A DNA stretch of 64,000 nucleotides from JAUUSJ01 sp051880475 (GCA_051880475.1 JBJEOA010000059.1:1-64000); one strand, 5' to 3'; positions 1 through 9,506 are shown, counted from the first letter of the stretch. The notes: generated by a model not told the origin, from the sequence alone. A program made the numbers and translations.

Positions 1-26
1 AAATATGTAAAATATAGAAATAGATA

Positions 27-55
27 TTGACAAATCTTCATTTCCCCTCTAAAAT
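27..55 (+). promoter_or_regulatory. Promoter of rpsT
   Basis: TTGACA at 27-32 and TAAAAT at 50-55 are separated by exactly 17 nt, a near-consensus sigma-A promoter reading toward rpsT. It leaves an untranslated leader of roughly 105 nt. Confidence 0.75.
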
Positions 56-67
56 AAAGAAGATGTC

Positions 68-100
68 TTCGCTAGATTGTCCGTGTCCTTTTCTAGCGAA
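68..100 (+). promoter_or_regulatory. Leader hairpin of rpsT
   Basis: A perfect 9-bp inverted repeat, TTCGCTAGA (68-76) and TCTAGCGAA (92-100), encloses a 15-nt loop in the rpsT leader and has no U-tract behind it. Ribosomal-protein leaders often carry autoregulatory structures, so this may be one for S20; that role is inference. Confidence 0.45.
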
Positions 101-168
101 CATAAATTTTAACAATAAAGTGAAACTAAGCGTTTCAAGCATATAATAATAATTTGGAGGTGTACAGA

Positions 169-432
169 TTGGCTAATATCAAATCTGCAAAAAAGAGAAT
201 TAAAGTCATCGAGACAAAAACATTAAGAAATAAAATGATCAAAACAAAAGTAAAAACTTATATCAAGAAATTAGAGAATGCTATCGCTGCTGGCGATAAA
301 GCTTTAGCTCAGGAGAGATTAGTTGCAGCTACAACTGAGATCGACAAAGCTACTTCTAAAGGAATTTTCCACAAAAACACAGCTGCTAGAAAGATTTCCC
401 GTCTTGCAAAAGCAGTTAACAAAATGGCTTAG
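169..432 (+). CDS. rpsT: 30S ribosomal protein S20
   Basis: This encodes an 87-residue S20 protein, a primary 16S rRNA binder of the small subunit. The protein is Lys/Arg-rich and opens with the family hallmark [12 protein letters not shown], followed by helical segments ending in KAVNKMA. The start is a TTG at 169: GGAGG at 156-160 sits 8 nt upstream, and this start gives the exact family N-terminus. A longer reading from the TTG at 154 would begin inside the Shine-Dalgarno sequence and is rejected. It is monocistronic, with its own promoter, leader hairpin and terminator, and convergent with holA, whose usual neighbour it is in many Firmicutes. Confidence 0.96.
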   Translation: MANIKSAKKRIKVIETKTLRNKMIKTKVKTYIKKLENAIAAGDKALAQERLVAATTEIDKATSKGIFHKNTAARKISRLAKAVNKMA

Positions 433-450
433 TTTCAAAAAGATATATAT

Positions 451-490
451 AACCCCCTGTTTTGTACCGTCAGCAAAACAGGGGGTTTTT
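451..490. terminator. Terminator shared by rpsT and holA
   Basis: AACCCCCTGTTTTG (451-464) and CAAAACAGGGGGTT (474-487) form a perfect 14-bp stem with a 9-nt loop. T-runs follow on both strands, so it can end rpsT (plus) and the comEA-holA run (minus). Confidence 0.9.
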
Positions 491-496
491 CATAAA

Positions 497-1477
497 CTAC
501 TTTTGTGAAAATCCAATAATTAAAAGTTCTACGCCAATCAAATCTGCTATCTGTCCTGTCTTAATCTTTTCCTCAATCTTAGCACATTCTCTCACATATT
601 CTCTTAACTGTTCTAGAGAAAATCCTTTCGTTTGATTTTCATACTTTCCCACGACAAATGGCGGAAGTCCTGTTGCCTTTGCCATCTCTTGCCGACTCTT
701 TCCATAGCTTTGCATATCTTTTACTTGAAAAAGAATCTGAAATTGGCGAACTAATAAAGCTAATATTCGAAGTGGAGGCTCTTTTTTTGCCACTAAATCA
801 TAATATAAATCCAACGCCTGCTGCTGTCTCTTATACACAATATGAGTCAACATATCAAAAATTTTATTTGTAATCTCTACTGTGACAATGGCATCGATAT
901 CCTTTTTTGTAATTTCTTCTCTGCTGCCCACATAAGAAATCAATTTTTCCGTCTCATTTTGCAGCGTATTCATATCTGTTCCAGCTACAGCCAAAAAATA
1001 ATTTGCGGTATTTTCACGAATTTTCTTGCCCGTTGCCCCTATCATTCTCGCCACAAAAACCAATAATTCTCTTTCTGTCATGCCGTTTAACTCAGCGGCA
1101 TAACCATTTTTATTGACATATTTATAGAGCTTATTTCTCTTGTCCACCTCGCTCTCTACAAAAATAAATTTTGTCGTCTCTGGAGCTTGCTTTAACATAT
1201 CAACCATACTATCAGAAGATTTTTTAAATAACCCACTCCCCTCTATCAAAATTAATCTCGTATCGCTAAAAAACGGCATAGTCTCTGATAATTCTTTTAT
1301 ATGAACCAAATCTATTTTATTTCCCTCAAAATAACTATAGTTAAAACTATCCTCTGGAGAAATGATGGCATTTTTTAATTTTTCTTTCATCTTTAAGACA
1401 AGATATTTCTCCGAACCAAAAAGCAGATAGACCGATTTTAATTCTCCCTTTTTTATCTGTTCATTTATTGTCTTCAT
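497..1477 (-). CDS. holA: DNA polymerase III subunit delta
   Basis: This 326-residue protein matches HolA, the subunit that wrenches open the beta clamp within the clamp loader. Visible family features are the N-terminal SVYLLFGSEKYL segment (nucleotide-binding-like fold without a classical P-loop), the GSGLFK region and a C-terminal helical domain with LRILALLVRQFQ. The chosen ATG (1475-1477) overlaps the comEC TGA by an ATGA junction, which implies translational coupling. Longer reading to 1534 would overlap comEC by 61 nt and is unlikely. The comEC-holA-rpsT order is common in Firmicutes. Confidence 0.93.
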   Translation of the reverse strand: MKTINEQIKKGELKSVYLLFGSEKYLVLKMKEKLKNAIISPEDSFNYSYFEGNKIDLVHIKELSETMPFFSDTRLILIEGSGLFKKSSDSMVDMLKQAPETTKFIFVESEVDKRNKLYKYVNKNGYAAELNGMTERELLVFVARMIGATGKKIRENTANYFLAVAGTDMNTLQNETEKLISYVGSREEITKKDIDAIVTVEITNKIFDMLTHIVYKRQQQALDLYYDLVAKKEPPLRILALLVRQFQILFQVKDMQSYGKSRQEMAKATGLPPFVVGKYENQTKGFSLEQLREYVRECAKIEEKIKTGQIADLIGVELLIIGFSQK

Positions 1478-3993
1478 TTTGCTTCTTTCTTCCTCCATTC
1501 CTTCCCTAAAATTTTCCCTGTCTTTGCTATACAAAACTCCACCGCACCGACATCCTTCGTAATCAAAATTTTACTTCCAACTCCTTCTAGTCGTTTTAAG
1601 GTTTCAAAGCCTGGATGACCATATCGATTATTCGCACTACAAGAAATAACCGCTATTTTGGGGTTCACCTCCTCCAAAAAAGGCTCGAACGTAGATTTTT
1701 TAGAGCCATGGTGTGCTACCTTTAAAAGCGTGTATGAATTTTCTCCCTTTAATTCCTCCACTACCGCAGTTTCACCGCCATCTGCTAAATCTCCTGTAAA
1801 TAATGCCCGAAAATCATAATATTGCAGCGATAATACCATGGAATCCGCATTCAAATCACCTTCTTGATTTTTCTCTTTTGGATGAAGACAGGATATTTTA
1901 AAATTTCTTTTTTTTATGCTATCACCTTTTTTAAAAAAAATCAAATTTACCCTTTTTTCTCTCGCCAATTTTAATAAAATTTTATAATTTTTTTCTTTTT
2001 CTTCCTTTTCTCGGTATGGCAAGACAAGATTTTTAATTAAAAAATCTTGTTCCAATAACTCAATTAAGCCAGAAATATGGTCACTGTCCTCATGACTTAC
2101 AAAAGCATAATCTAAATACCCCATTCCATAATATTTCAAAGCTGGAAGCAAAACATAACTTCCAATTTTATTGCGCGAACTACTTCCCCCGTCAATCATA
2201 CAATTTATGCCGTCTGGTAATTTCATTAAAATTCCATCTCCCTGCCCCACATCTAACATAATAAGTTTCATCTCACTATGTTTTTGCACCATCGCTCCAA
2301 AGGAAAGAAATCCAAATCCTACTATATAAAAATACAATAATAATCTTCCAAGAAATTTCATTTCTTCTATATGAACTCTACTATATAGAAAAAATAAAAT
2401 AATCATCATCCCTATTATATAGATTATAATTTCTCTCTCTCCTATACTCCCGAATACCAATTTGGAAAAGGGAAGCTTCGCAGAAAACCTAGCTAAACTT
2501 TTATAAATCCATAATATCAAAGAAACGAAAAACGCAAAAACTTTACCAAAAGAAAGTTGTATACTTCCAACTATTCCCGCTAATAGAGCAAATGGCAATA
2601 AAATAGACAATAATGGAAGAATAATTAAATTCAGTAAAATTCCGTAAGTTGAAAGCTCATAGTAAAAAAATAGTAAAATAGGATTTGTCACAATCTGAAT
2701 GGAAATACTAAAAATCAACGATTCCTTTATGGATTTTTTGATTTTGTAGCTTAAACTTTTTGCCTCCTCTTCTTCTTTGTCCAAAAAAATAGTCTGTAAA
2801 ATCGGAAAAATAAGACCTATCCCGAGTACTGCACCAAAAGATAATAAAAATCCAACATCAAAAAGGCAAAACGGTTCTCGAATAAGTGTCAAAAGTGCCG
2901 TAAAATAAACTGCAGACACTAAATCATAACTTCTCCCAATCGTATCTGCTAAAAATGTCATACAAAGCATAATAATTGCACGAAATGCGGAGTGAGAAAA
3001 TCCCACCACATATCCATAAAACAAAAGAAGACTTGCCGAAAATAAGGCAGAGCTAAAAAAAGAGATGCGATATTTTCGAAGTCTCTTATATAATTTTCTT
3101 CCAATAAAGGAAATATGAAGTCCGGATATCGCCAAAATATGACTAATTCCATTCTCTTGGTAGAGCGTTTTTATCTCATCACTAAGTCCATTTTTCTCTC
3201 CAATCATAATCGCCGACACAATCCCCGCCTCTTCCTCTGAAAATAAGCTTTCATATATCTTCTCAAGATTTATACGAATTCGTCTCGCTAATTCCCAGAT
3301 TGGATTATACACTCCATAGATTCTTTTTACCTGTTTACAAAAAAGTGAACCGTAAATTCCTTTTGCTCGATAATATATATAAGAATTAAATTCTCCTGGA
3401 TTTGTCGGCTCCTTTTGCAGGGAAAATTCGCCATATCCTTCTATTCTCTGTCCCATAAGATACTCACATACTACTCCATATACGATAACCTTTTTTGGTA
3501 TTTTTTCTTTTTTCTCATCTTTTAAAATAAAAACATCATCTAAAATAAGGGAATTTCCTGATGTCGTTTTCTTTTGCCCTATAATTTTTCCGTTTAAATA
3601 AAGTGAAATTTTCTCTTCTTTGCCTATATCCTCATAAAAAGAAGGTAAATTTATCTCACCCTGAAATCGAAAACTCGCTATCAGAGCAAAACTCCAAAAT
3701 AAAAGAGGAGGATAAAATAATATTTTACATTTTTTTACATATACTGTCTGTAAAAAAAATGTGCCTCCCGCAGTTTCTCCTTTTTGCCTAGAAGCACATT
3801 TCTTCTCTTTCCATTTCTTAATACTATAACTTAATAAATCACTGCCTCTACTAGAGTATACTATTATTTCCAGTAAAATAATAAAAAATACTAAAATAGA
3901 AGCGATAAATATTGCTCTTCTCACTCCGAGAAGATAGCTTATACTTTCTCCAAAAATCCATCCCACAAAGCAATAGCCAAGTGGTCGTCTCAT
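1474..3993 (-). CDS. comEC: ComEC/Rec2-type DNA uptake channel
   Basis: An 839-residue polytopic membrane protein of the ComEC family, which carries one DNA strand across the cytoplasmic membrane during transformation. The N-terminus has transmembrane helices and the DUF4131-type region. The centre (about residues 240-560) holds the Competence domain with EEEAGIVSAIMIGEK and ISHILAISGLHISF. The C-terminal metallo-beta-lactamase-like domain shows LDVGQGDG, SHEDSDH near residue 632 and AHHGSK near residue 759. The gene begins 5 nt after the GerMN lipoprotein stop and overlaps holA by 4 nt, so it is in the same operon. Length is in the family range and there is no sign of disruption. Whether this organism is competent is not shown. 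Confidence 0.93.
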   Translation of the reverse strand: MRRPLGYCFVGWIFGESISYLLGVRRAIFIASILVFFIILLEIIVYSSRGSDLLSYSIKKWKEKKCASRQKGETAGGTFFLQTVYVKKCKILFYPPLLFWSFALIASFRFQGEINLPSFYEDIGKEEKISLYLNGKIIGQKKTTSGNSLILDDVFILKDEKKEKIPKKVIVYGVVCEYLMGQRIEGYGEFSLQKEPTNPGEFNSYIYYRAKGIYGSLFCKQVKRIYGVYNPIWELARRIRINLEKIYESLFSEEEAGIVSAIMIGEKNGLSDEIKTLYQENGISHILAISGLHISFIGRKLYKRLRKYRISFFSSALFSASLLLFYGYVVGFSHSAFRAIIMLCMTFLADTIGRSYDLVSAVYFTALLTLIREPFCLFDVGFLLSFGAVLGIGLIFPILQTIFLDKEEEEAKSLSYKIKKSIKESLIFSISIQIVTNPILLFFYYELSTYGILLNLIILPLLSILLPFALLAGIVGSIQLSFGKVFAFFVSLILWIYKSLARFSAKLPFSKLVFGSIGEREIIIYIIGMMIILFFLYSRVHIEEMKFLGRLLLYFYIVGFGFLSFGAMVQKHSEMKLIMLDVGQGDGILMKLPDGINCMIDGGSSSRNKIGSYVLLPALKYYGMGYLDYAFVSHEDSDHISGLIELLEQDFLIKNLVLPYREKEEKEKNYKILLKLAREKRVNLIFFKKGDSIKKRNFKISCLHPKEKNQEGDLNADSMVLSLQYYDFRALFTGDLADGGETAVVEELKGENSYTLLKVAHHGSKKSTFEPFLEEVNPKIAVISCSANNRYGHPGFETLKRLEGVGSKILITKDVGAVEFCIAKTGKILGKEWRKKEAK

Positions 3994-3998
3994 AAATA

Positions 3999-4940
3999 TT
4001 ATTCTCCCTGTATTAAATCCAAATTTCTCTCAAAACTCTTATCAAATGTAATATTTTCTCTTATCGTATTTACTTTTTTTCCATTAATTGTAAACTGGAC
4101 TTTATCTATATTAGGTAAAGCAACAAGAGAATCGACTATAGAATAAATACTAATTTCTCCCACAACATTTTTATAAGGCTCCAAAATTTTAGAATTTAAA
4201 TCGATATAACAAACTCGATTTTTCGTACTGACTTTCAATACTTTCAAATCTTTTGGAAGAGTCCTATAATATCCCTTCTTCATTGGTCCTTCTATCAAAA
4301 GCTCTAATACTTTTTGATCGATTGGAATTTTATTTTCCCTTAGAGTCACCTCGTATGACTTTAATTTTTTTCCTGACTCATCTGTAAAATAAAGTTTCAC
4401 GATACTATTTATATTTCCATTTTCATCTTGTATCGCATCTACAAAACTTCTCTTCCCCATAGGACCTACTGGATGCTCTTCTATATTTGTTAAAGATTTT
4501 CCATTAATTTTAAATTCTACTGTCTCCACTCCAGATACCTCTGTCAGAGTAGATACAACTGCGGACCGAAGTAAAATTTCTTCACAGCTTGTCAGTTTTT
4601 CATAACCTAATGCAAAATTAATAATAACATTCGAATCTACAATTGAGATATCTAATACTTTTACGTTTTCTGGAATTGGGGCACGATATTCCATCTCCTT
4701 TTGTGGAGTCCCCAGTAATGTTATTAACTCCTTTACTGATTTTTTTCTGTTAGATGGATCAGCAAGTTTATACTTTTTTCGAATAAGTTCTGTGGAATCC
4801 GAGTCGATAAAATACGCATAAACACTTCCCTCTGGGAGTTTTTCTGACTTTTTTTCTTTTTCATTTTTATTACAACTTGAAAAGAGGATTGTACAAGATA
4901 AAATCAGAATAATACAGTAAAAAACTCTTTTCTTTTTCAT
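3999..4940 (-). CDS. Lipoprotein with two GerMN domains
   Basis: A 313-residue lipoprotein: the signal peptide ends in the lipobox FSSC with the lipidated Cys at residue 23. Two related modules follow (about 50-160 and 180-300), each with the GerMN pattern of a VINF- or CYIDL-type strand and a closing VxFxINGK motif (VEFKINGK, VQFTINGK). GerM in Bacillus bears this domain pair and acts in spore germination or envelope assembly. Here the gene follows a WalRK-type pair, where other Firmicutes have accessory lipoproteins of the kinase, so it may tune envelope sensing. That link is inference from position. Confidence 0.85.
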   Translation of the reverse strand: MKKKRVFYCIILILSCTILFSSCNKNEKEKKSEKLPEGSVYAYFIDSDSTELIRKKYKLADPSNRKKSVKELITLLGTPQKEMEYRAPIPENVKVLDISIVDSNVIINFALGYEKLTSCEEILLRSAVVSTLTEVSGVETVEFKINGKSLTNIEEHPVGPMGKRSFVDAIQDENGNINSIVKLYFTDESGKKLKSYEVTLRENKIPIDQKVLELLIEGPMKKGYYRTLPKDLKVLKVSTKNRVCYIDLNSKILEPYKNVVGEISIYSIVDSLVALPNIDKVQFTINGKKVNTIRENITFDKSFERNLDLIQGE

Positions 4941-5001
4941 TTTTTCTCCATTCTATCTACGTTTCATTCATAGTCCATGCCTAAGAAGGCAGTCAGCTCC
5001 T

Positions 5002-6387
5002 TTAAGATATATAAGTGAGTGGAATTCGAACAGTAAACAGCGTTCCCTCTCCCTCTTTACTATAGAGCTTAACTGCTCCTTTATGCATTAAAATAGCATT
5101 TCTCGTAATTGCAAGTCCTAAACCACTTCCACCAGTCTCACGAGACCTTGCTTTATCCACGCGATAAAATCTCTCAAATACTTGTTGCTGACTTTCTTGC
5201 GGAATACCGATACCTCCGTCTTCTACTTTTACATAGAAAAACTTATGGTCCGCATTTAAAGAGACGCGAATCCAACCATTATCATAATTATACTTAATCG
5301 CATTCTCAATTAAATTAGAAAATGCTAAAGTTAGTTTGACCTCATCAATTTCAGCGTTTACCGGACGAAAAGTCTCAAAAGTAATTTCTATATTTCGCTT
5401 TTTGGCAAGTGGTCTAAGACGTTTTAGTATCACCTCAAGCATATCATTTACATTGACACTTTGAATATTTAAATTAGATACCGTCTTATCCATCTTTACA
5501 AGCGAGAGTAAATCATTAATAATTTTATTCTCTCTATCAATCTCTTCCACAATATCTGACATAAACTCTTGATAAAGCTCTACAGGAACATTTTCTTGTC
5601 CCACAAGAGAATCTGCCAATACTTTGATTGACGTAATCGGCGTCTTTAACTCGTGAGATACATTGGATACAAATTCCTGTCTAGAGTTTTCTAATATCTG
5701 CAGTTTATTTAAAATTCCATTGAAACGCTCAATTATCTTTCGAAATTCCGTATATCCAATAATTGGAATCGACTCATCTACATGCCCTGCTGCGATATAT
5801 TTTAAACTTTTGTCAAGTGTCTTAAAGTCTTTTGTGAAAAATCTCACTAAAATAAAAGCAATTATAATCGTTACAATAAATGCAATCCAACAAAGAATAT
5901 TTAAAGTAGACCTCGTATACTCTTCCAAGTCATTGATGTCTTTTGTAGAGACATTGACTAGCATAATACCTGATACTATATTATCTTCCTTAATTGGTAC
6001 AATAATTTCCATATATTGCTTTTCTAGAATTTGAGGAGCTTTCTCCTTGCCATTCATAGCATTCAATACATTTTTAGACATATAATAAAGTCCGTCTAAT
6101 TGACCATACGTGTCCTTTACAACCCGAAAATCCTTATCAATGATTAAGAGTCGTCCATTTAGCATGGTTACAAATTGCTCTATCTCTGCCTCTAACACTT
6201 CGTCATCATCGTCAAACCGAAATCCCGTATTTAAAATCTGGTTTGCCAAAATATTACATTGAACTTGTACGTTATTCTTCGTCTGCTCAATCGTTTTTTT
6301 ATGATATGTTCTCTCAATACTAAAGCCAAATACAACAACTAATACTGTGGTGAGCACTGTAAAGGCTATAAATAAGGCAAAACTCAT
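5002..6387 (-). CDS. Sensor histidine kinase, WalK/VicK type
   Basis: A 461-residue membrane kinase with a transmembrane helix at about 4-22, an extracellular segment of about 140 residues, a second helix at about 163-184 and a HAMP region. The phospho-acceptor motif SNVSHELKTP has His at 245. N-box (NLIENAIKYN), G1-box (VEDGGIGIP) and G2-box (GGSGLGLAI) are all present, so it should be active. The partner regulator is 34 nt upstream. The first ATG lacks a Shine-Dalgarno sequence; the frame stays open for about 18 codons upstream without ATG, GTG or TTG, so the true start could be a non-standard codon. It is not called walK outright because the cytoplasmic PAS domain typical of WalK is not evident. 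Confidence 0.9.
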   Translation of the reverse strand: MSFALFIAFTVLTTVLVVVFGFSIERTYHKKTIEQTKNNVQVQCNILANQILNTGFRFDDDDEVLEAEIEQFVTMLNGRLLIIDKDFRVVKDTYGQLDGLYYMSKNVLNAMNGKEKAPQILEKQYMEIIVPIKEDNIVSGIMLVNVSTKDINDLEEYTRSTLNILCWIAFIVTIIIAFILVRFFTKDFKTLDKSLKYIAAGHVDESIPIIGYTEFRKIIERFNGILNKLQILENSRQEFVSNVSHELKTPITSIKVLADSLVGQENVPVELYQEFMSDIVEEIDRENKIINDLLSLVKMDKTVSNLNIQSVNVNDMLEVILKRLRPLAKKRNIEITFETFRPVNAEIDEVKLTLAFSNLIENAIKYNYDNGWIRVSLNADHKFFYVKVEDGGIGIPQESQQQVFERFYRVDKARSRETGGSGLGLAITRNAILMHKGAVKLYSKEGEGTLFTVRIPLTYIS

Positions 6388-6421
6388 GCTAGTGAACAGA
6401 TTCTTCGCTCTTTGTTTAAAA

Positions 6422-7123
6422 CTAAGCTTGGAAGTAATAACCTACACCCCACTTTGTATGTATATATCTTGGCTCACCTGGATTTATCTCTACTTTTTCA
6501 CGAAGTCTACGGATATGCACATCCACAGTTCTCACATCACCTGGGTAATCTTTTCCCCAAACGGTATCTAAAAGCTTCTCTCTGCTATATACTTTATTTG
6601 GTGATAAAATAAGAAGTTCTAATAAGTCAAACTCTTTCGCTGTTAAATTCACCTCTTTGTGGTTTACAAAAACACGGCGACTGTCGCAGTCTACCTTTAA
6701 GAGTCCTAAATCAATGATTCTCTCTTCCTTTTCTTCCTCCACTTTCTTGGAGCTTCTTCTCATAATCGCCTTAATTCTTGCCTTTACCTCCAATATATTA
6801 AATGGTTTCGTAATATAATCATCTGCACCATATTCCAATCCTAAAATCTTGTCCATATCGTCGCCTTTTGCTGTTAACATGATAATTGGCATATCGGAAA
6901 ACTCACGAATCGCTTGACATACCTCAAGCCCAGTTAACTTTGGCAACATTACGTCCAATAAAACAATATCATACTCTGTCTTTTTTGCCATCTCAAGAGC
7001 TTCCTCACCGTCATAAGCACATTCCACTTGCAGCCCTTCTTGCAATAGACTAAATCTTAACCCTTTTACAATTAATTTTTCATCATCTACAACTAATACT
7101 TTCTTCTTATCCATGGTTTTCAC
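6422..7123 (-). CDS. OmpR-family response regulator, WalR-like
   Basis: A 233-residue regulator with an N-terminal receiver (acidic pair VVDDE, phospho-acceptor Asp57 in LLDVMLP, conserved Lys in ITKPF) and a C-terminal winged helix ending in GYYFQA. The winged-helix signature GDVRTVDVHIRRLREK is strongly WalR/PhoB-like. It forms a cognate pair with the kinase that follows. The preceding gene is comEA with a 54-nt gap, so the pair may be cotranscribed with the uptake genes. All receiver residues are intact. Assignment to the essential cell-wall regulator WalR is likely but not certain without comparison to the rest of the genome. Confidence 0.92.
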   Translation of the reverse strand: MKTMDKKKVLVVDDEKLIVKGLRFSLLQEGLQVECAYDGEEALEMAKKTEYDIVLLDVMLPKLTGLEVCQAIREFSDMPIIMLTAKGDDMDKILGLEYGADDYITKPFNILEVKARIKAIMRRSSKKVEEEKEERIIDLGLLKVDCDSRRVFVNHKEVNLTAKEFDLLELLILSPNKVYSREKLLDTVWGKDYPGDVRTVDVHIRRLREKVEINPGEPRYIHTKWGVGYYFQA

Positions 7124-7177
7124 CTCTACTCAAATTTCAAATTCATTCTATATTCTTTCTGAAGCTAGAAGAAATCT

Positions 7178-7858
7178 CTAGGTTGTAATCTGATCTTTTA
7201 TTTTAAGAAAAATCCCATCTTTAATTCCTTCTATCTGTTTAATCTCTTCAATATTTTGAAAAGGACCATTTGTCTGTCTGTAGGCAATAATACTATCTGC
7301 TTTTGCCTGTCCAATACCTGATATTGTCATTAATTCTTCCCTAGATGCAGTATTAATATTCACCTTTTTTCCTAAACCTTCCATATCAGATATTGGGGAT
7401 GACCCCTCTTTTTTTACGCTCTCCTCAGAATCTGTTCTTTGTACAGCTGTATTGTGAGCCGTGGCTACTTCTTCTTTTGACATTACGTATATCTGTTCTC
7501 CATCTACAACTTGTCTTGCCAAGTTAAGATATGTCATATCCGCTTCTTTTGTGAAACCTCCTGCCAAATCTACAGCGTCATTCACTCTCTTTCCAGCCTC
7601 TAATGAGTATACACCAGGATTTCTTACTTGTCCACATATATATACGTACAAAATTTCACTCTTTTGTCCTGTTGAGCTTGCTTCCTCTTTTGTCACATTC
7701 TCTTTTTCCTCTATCGTAGTACTCTTTTTTTCTTCTTCTACTTGAAAATGTACTTCTTCTTTTTCTAATAGCGAGCAAGAAGTACAAAAAACACCCGCCA
7801 TACAGTATACTAGAAGCATTTTTCTAAAAAGTATTTTATTTTTTTTCTTAAAGTGCAA
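7178..7858 (-). CDS. comEA: ComEA-type DNA receptor lipoprotein
   Basis: A 226-residue secreted protein with an N-terminal hydrophobic segment and a lipobox-like FCTSC (Cys28). A SLBB domain follows at about 65-130 (YVYICGQVRNPGVY, AVDLAGG). The C-terminal 60 residues hold the double helix-hairpin-helix of ComEA (NINTASREELMTISGIGQ, IEEIKQIEGIKDG), which binds incoming double-stranded DNA without sequence preference. The start is TTG at 7858, behind AAGGAGAG. It is first in the run that ends with comEC and holA. The lipobox is unusual because most ComEA proteins are held by an uncleaved membrane anchor. Confidence 0.88.
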   Translation of the reverse strand: MHFKKKNKILFRKMLLVYCMAGVFCTSCSLLEKEEVHFQVEEEKKSTTIEEKENVTKEEASSTGQKSEILYVYICGQVRNPGVYSLEAGKRVNDAVDLAGGFTKEADMTYLNLARQVVDGEQIYVMSKEEVATAHNTAVQRTDSEESVKKEGSSPISDMEGLGKKVNINTASREELMTISGIGQAKADSIIAYRQTNGPFQNIEEIKQIEGIKDGIFLKIKDQITT

Positions 7859-7898
7859 TAATCTCTCCTTCTATTATACTTTAGAATCCCTCTGTTTT

Positions 7899-7927
7899 AT
7901 TCTAACGAATAATTTTATTCCTTGCAA
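7899..7927 (-). promoter_or_regulatory. Promoter of the comEA run
   Basis: On the minus strand, TTGCAA (7927-7922) and TAGAAT (7904-7899) are 17 nt apart and about 40 nt upstream of the comEA start. It is a reasonable sigma-A promoter for comEA and perhaps the five genes after it. Confidence 0.5.
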
Positions 7928-8008
7928 GTCTTTTTTCCTTTCGAAATCCTTAACTGCAAAACTTCCATCAAATCATTATCTAAGGAGTAAATCCTATCAG
8001 GTAATGAT

Positions 8009-8044
8009 AAAAGGACTATATGTATCTGTCATATAGTCCCTTTT
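8009..8044 (-). terminator. Terminator of the argCJBD operon
   Basis: AAAAGGACTATATG (8009-8022) and CATATAGTCC plus a T-run (8030-8044) form a stem of about 10 bp just after argD. A T-run follows on the minus strand, and a looser one on the plus strand. Confidence 0.8.
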
Positions 8045-8095
8045 CTTCTTGATTTTTCCTCTCCTATATCATTCTTATGCAGATATAGGTGTCAT

Positions 8096-9283
8096 TTATG
8101 CCATCGCTTTTTTCAATTTTTCAATCATCTCATCAATATGTTCTTCTGTAATAATCAGAGGAGGAACAAAACGTATTACATTTCCACCAGCAGAAATTAA
8201 AATTAATCCTTCTTCTAATATCGCTTTTTTTACAATGGCTCCAACTGGCTTATCCTCACAAAATTCTAATCCTTGCATCAAGCCCAGTCCTCTATGTGCC
8301 TTAATACAATCATATTCCTCAAGAAGTTCTTCCAGTTTTTTTGATAAATATGCTCCTACTTTATTAACATGATCTACAAGATTCATCTCTTCAAATAAAT
8401 CAAATACTTTAGATACTGCTGCACAGGCAAAAGGATTTCCTCCGTATGTTGTGCCATGATCTCCAGGAACTAATACTTTAGACACCTTCTTTGACGCAAC
8501 AAATGCTCCAACTGGAACACCACAGCCTAGTGCCTTTGCGAGAGCTAAGACATCTGGCTTTATACCATATAAATCATGTGCATACAAAGCTCCGCATCTT
8601 CCCATACCGCACTGAACTTCATCAAATATAAGAACAATATCTTTCTCATCACAAATCGCACGAAGTTCCTCTAAAAATTCCTTATCTGCTGGGTAAATTC
8701 CACCCTCTCCTTGTACTACCTCACAGATAATTCCGCAAGTCTTATCTGTAATTTTAGACTTTACATCTTCAATATTATTAAATTCAGCAAATACAGCCTG
8801 ACATCCCTCTGGGACAAATCCTTCTTGATAATGTTTATTTCCTGTCACTGAGAGTGCTCCCTGACTTCTTCCATGAAAAGAATGATTCATAGAAATAAAT
8901 TCATATTCTTTCTTTGGATTTTTCATATAGGCATATTTTCTGGCTACTTTTAAAGCTCCCTCAATCGCCTCAGTTCCACTATTTGTAAAGAATACTTTAT
9001 CCATTTTCGATGTTTTTATAATTTTTTCAGCCGCCTCAATCACTGGAATATTATAGTATAAATTAGAAGTATGAATCAACTTATCAATCTGGTCTTTTAA
9101 CGCCTGATTATAAGCTTCATTTCCATATCCAAGTGCAAATACTGCAATACCTGCTCCAAAATCTAAATATTTTTTTCCTTCTGTATCATAGAGATAGACA
9201 CCTTCTCCTTTCTCTAATACAACAGGGAAACGATTATATGTTTTCATAATCACAGCTTCTGCTCTGTTCATTAATTCGTTCAT
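8096..9283 (-). CDS. argD: Acetylornithine aminotransferase
   Basis: A 395-residue class III PLP aminotransferase that converts N-acetylglutamate semialdehyde to N-acetylornithine, the fourth step of arginine synthesis. Visible motifs are FFTNSGTEAIEGALK, NHSFHGRSQGALS, IFDEVQCGMGR and the PLP Lys in LALAKALGCGVPVGAF. The ATG at 9283 follows AAAGGAAA; a longer reading to 9349 adds 22 residues without family resemblance. It is the last gene of argC-argJ-argB-argD. The intergenic region to argB contains an assembly gap, so their exact spacing is unknown. Regulation by ArgR from the argC promoter is expected. Confidence 0.93.
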   Translation of the reverse strand: MNELMNRAEAVIMKTYNRFPVVLEKGEGVYLYDTEGKKYLDFGAGIAVFALGYGNEAYNQALKDQIDKLIHTSNLYYNIPVIEAAEKIIKTSKMDKVFFTNSGTEAIEGALKVARKYAYMKNPKKEYEFISMNHSFHGRSQGALSVTGNKHYQEGFVPEGCQAVFAEFNNIEDVKSKITDKTCGIICEVVQGEGGIYPADKEFLEELRAICDEKDIVLIFDEVQCGMGRCGALYAHDLYGIKPDVLALAKALGCGVPVGAFVASKKVSKVLVPGDHGTTYGGNPFACAAVSKVFDLFEEMNLVDHVNKVGAYLSKKLEELLEEYDCIKAHRGLGLMQGLEFCEDKPVGAIVKKAILEEGLILISAGGNVIRFVPPLIITEEHIDEMIEKLKKAMA

Positions 9284-9351
9284 TGTGCTATTTCCTTTCT
9301 TGTATCTGCTCTGACAATCTTCGAACCTCACTCCTCCGTGCTCATCCATCC

Positions 9352-9406
9352 TAGCTCGGCAAATATCAAGATAGAACCAAACAAGTTTGGTCTATCTTGC
9401 TGCTTG
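9352..9406. repeat. First copy of a 55-nt repeat bordering the scaffold gap
   Basis: This 55-nt segment is identical to 9507-9561 on the far side of the N-run. It holds the left arm and most of the inner hairpin of the palindrome described there. The identity suggests two contig ends that read the same locus, so the genome may hold one copy only. Confidence 0.85.
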
Positions 9407-9506
9407 NNNNNNNNNNNNNNNNNNNNNNNNNNNNNNNNNNNNNNNNNNNNNNNNNNNNNNNNNNNNNNNNNNNNNNNNNNNNNNNNNNNNNNNNNNNNNN
9501 NNNNNN
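9407..9506. other. Assembly gap of 100 Ns
   Basis: A run of exactly 100 N, the conventional placeholder for a scaffold gap of unknown size, lies between argD and argB. Any gene calls across it are artefacts. Confidence 0.99.
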
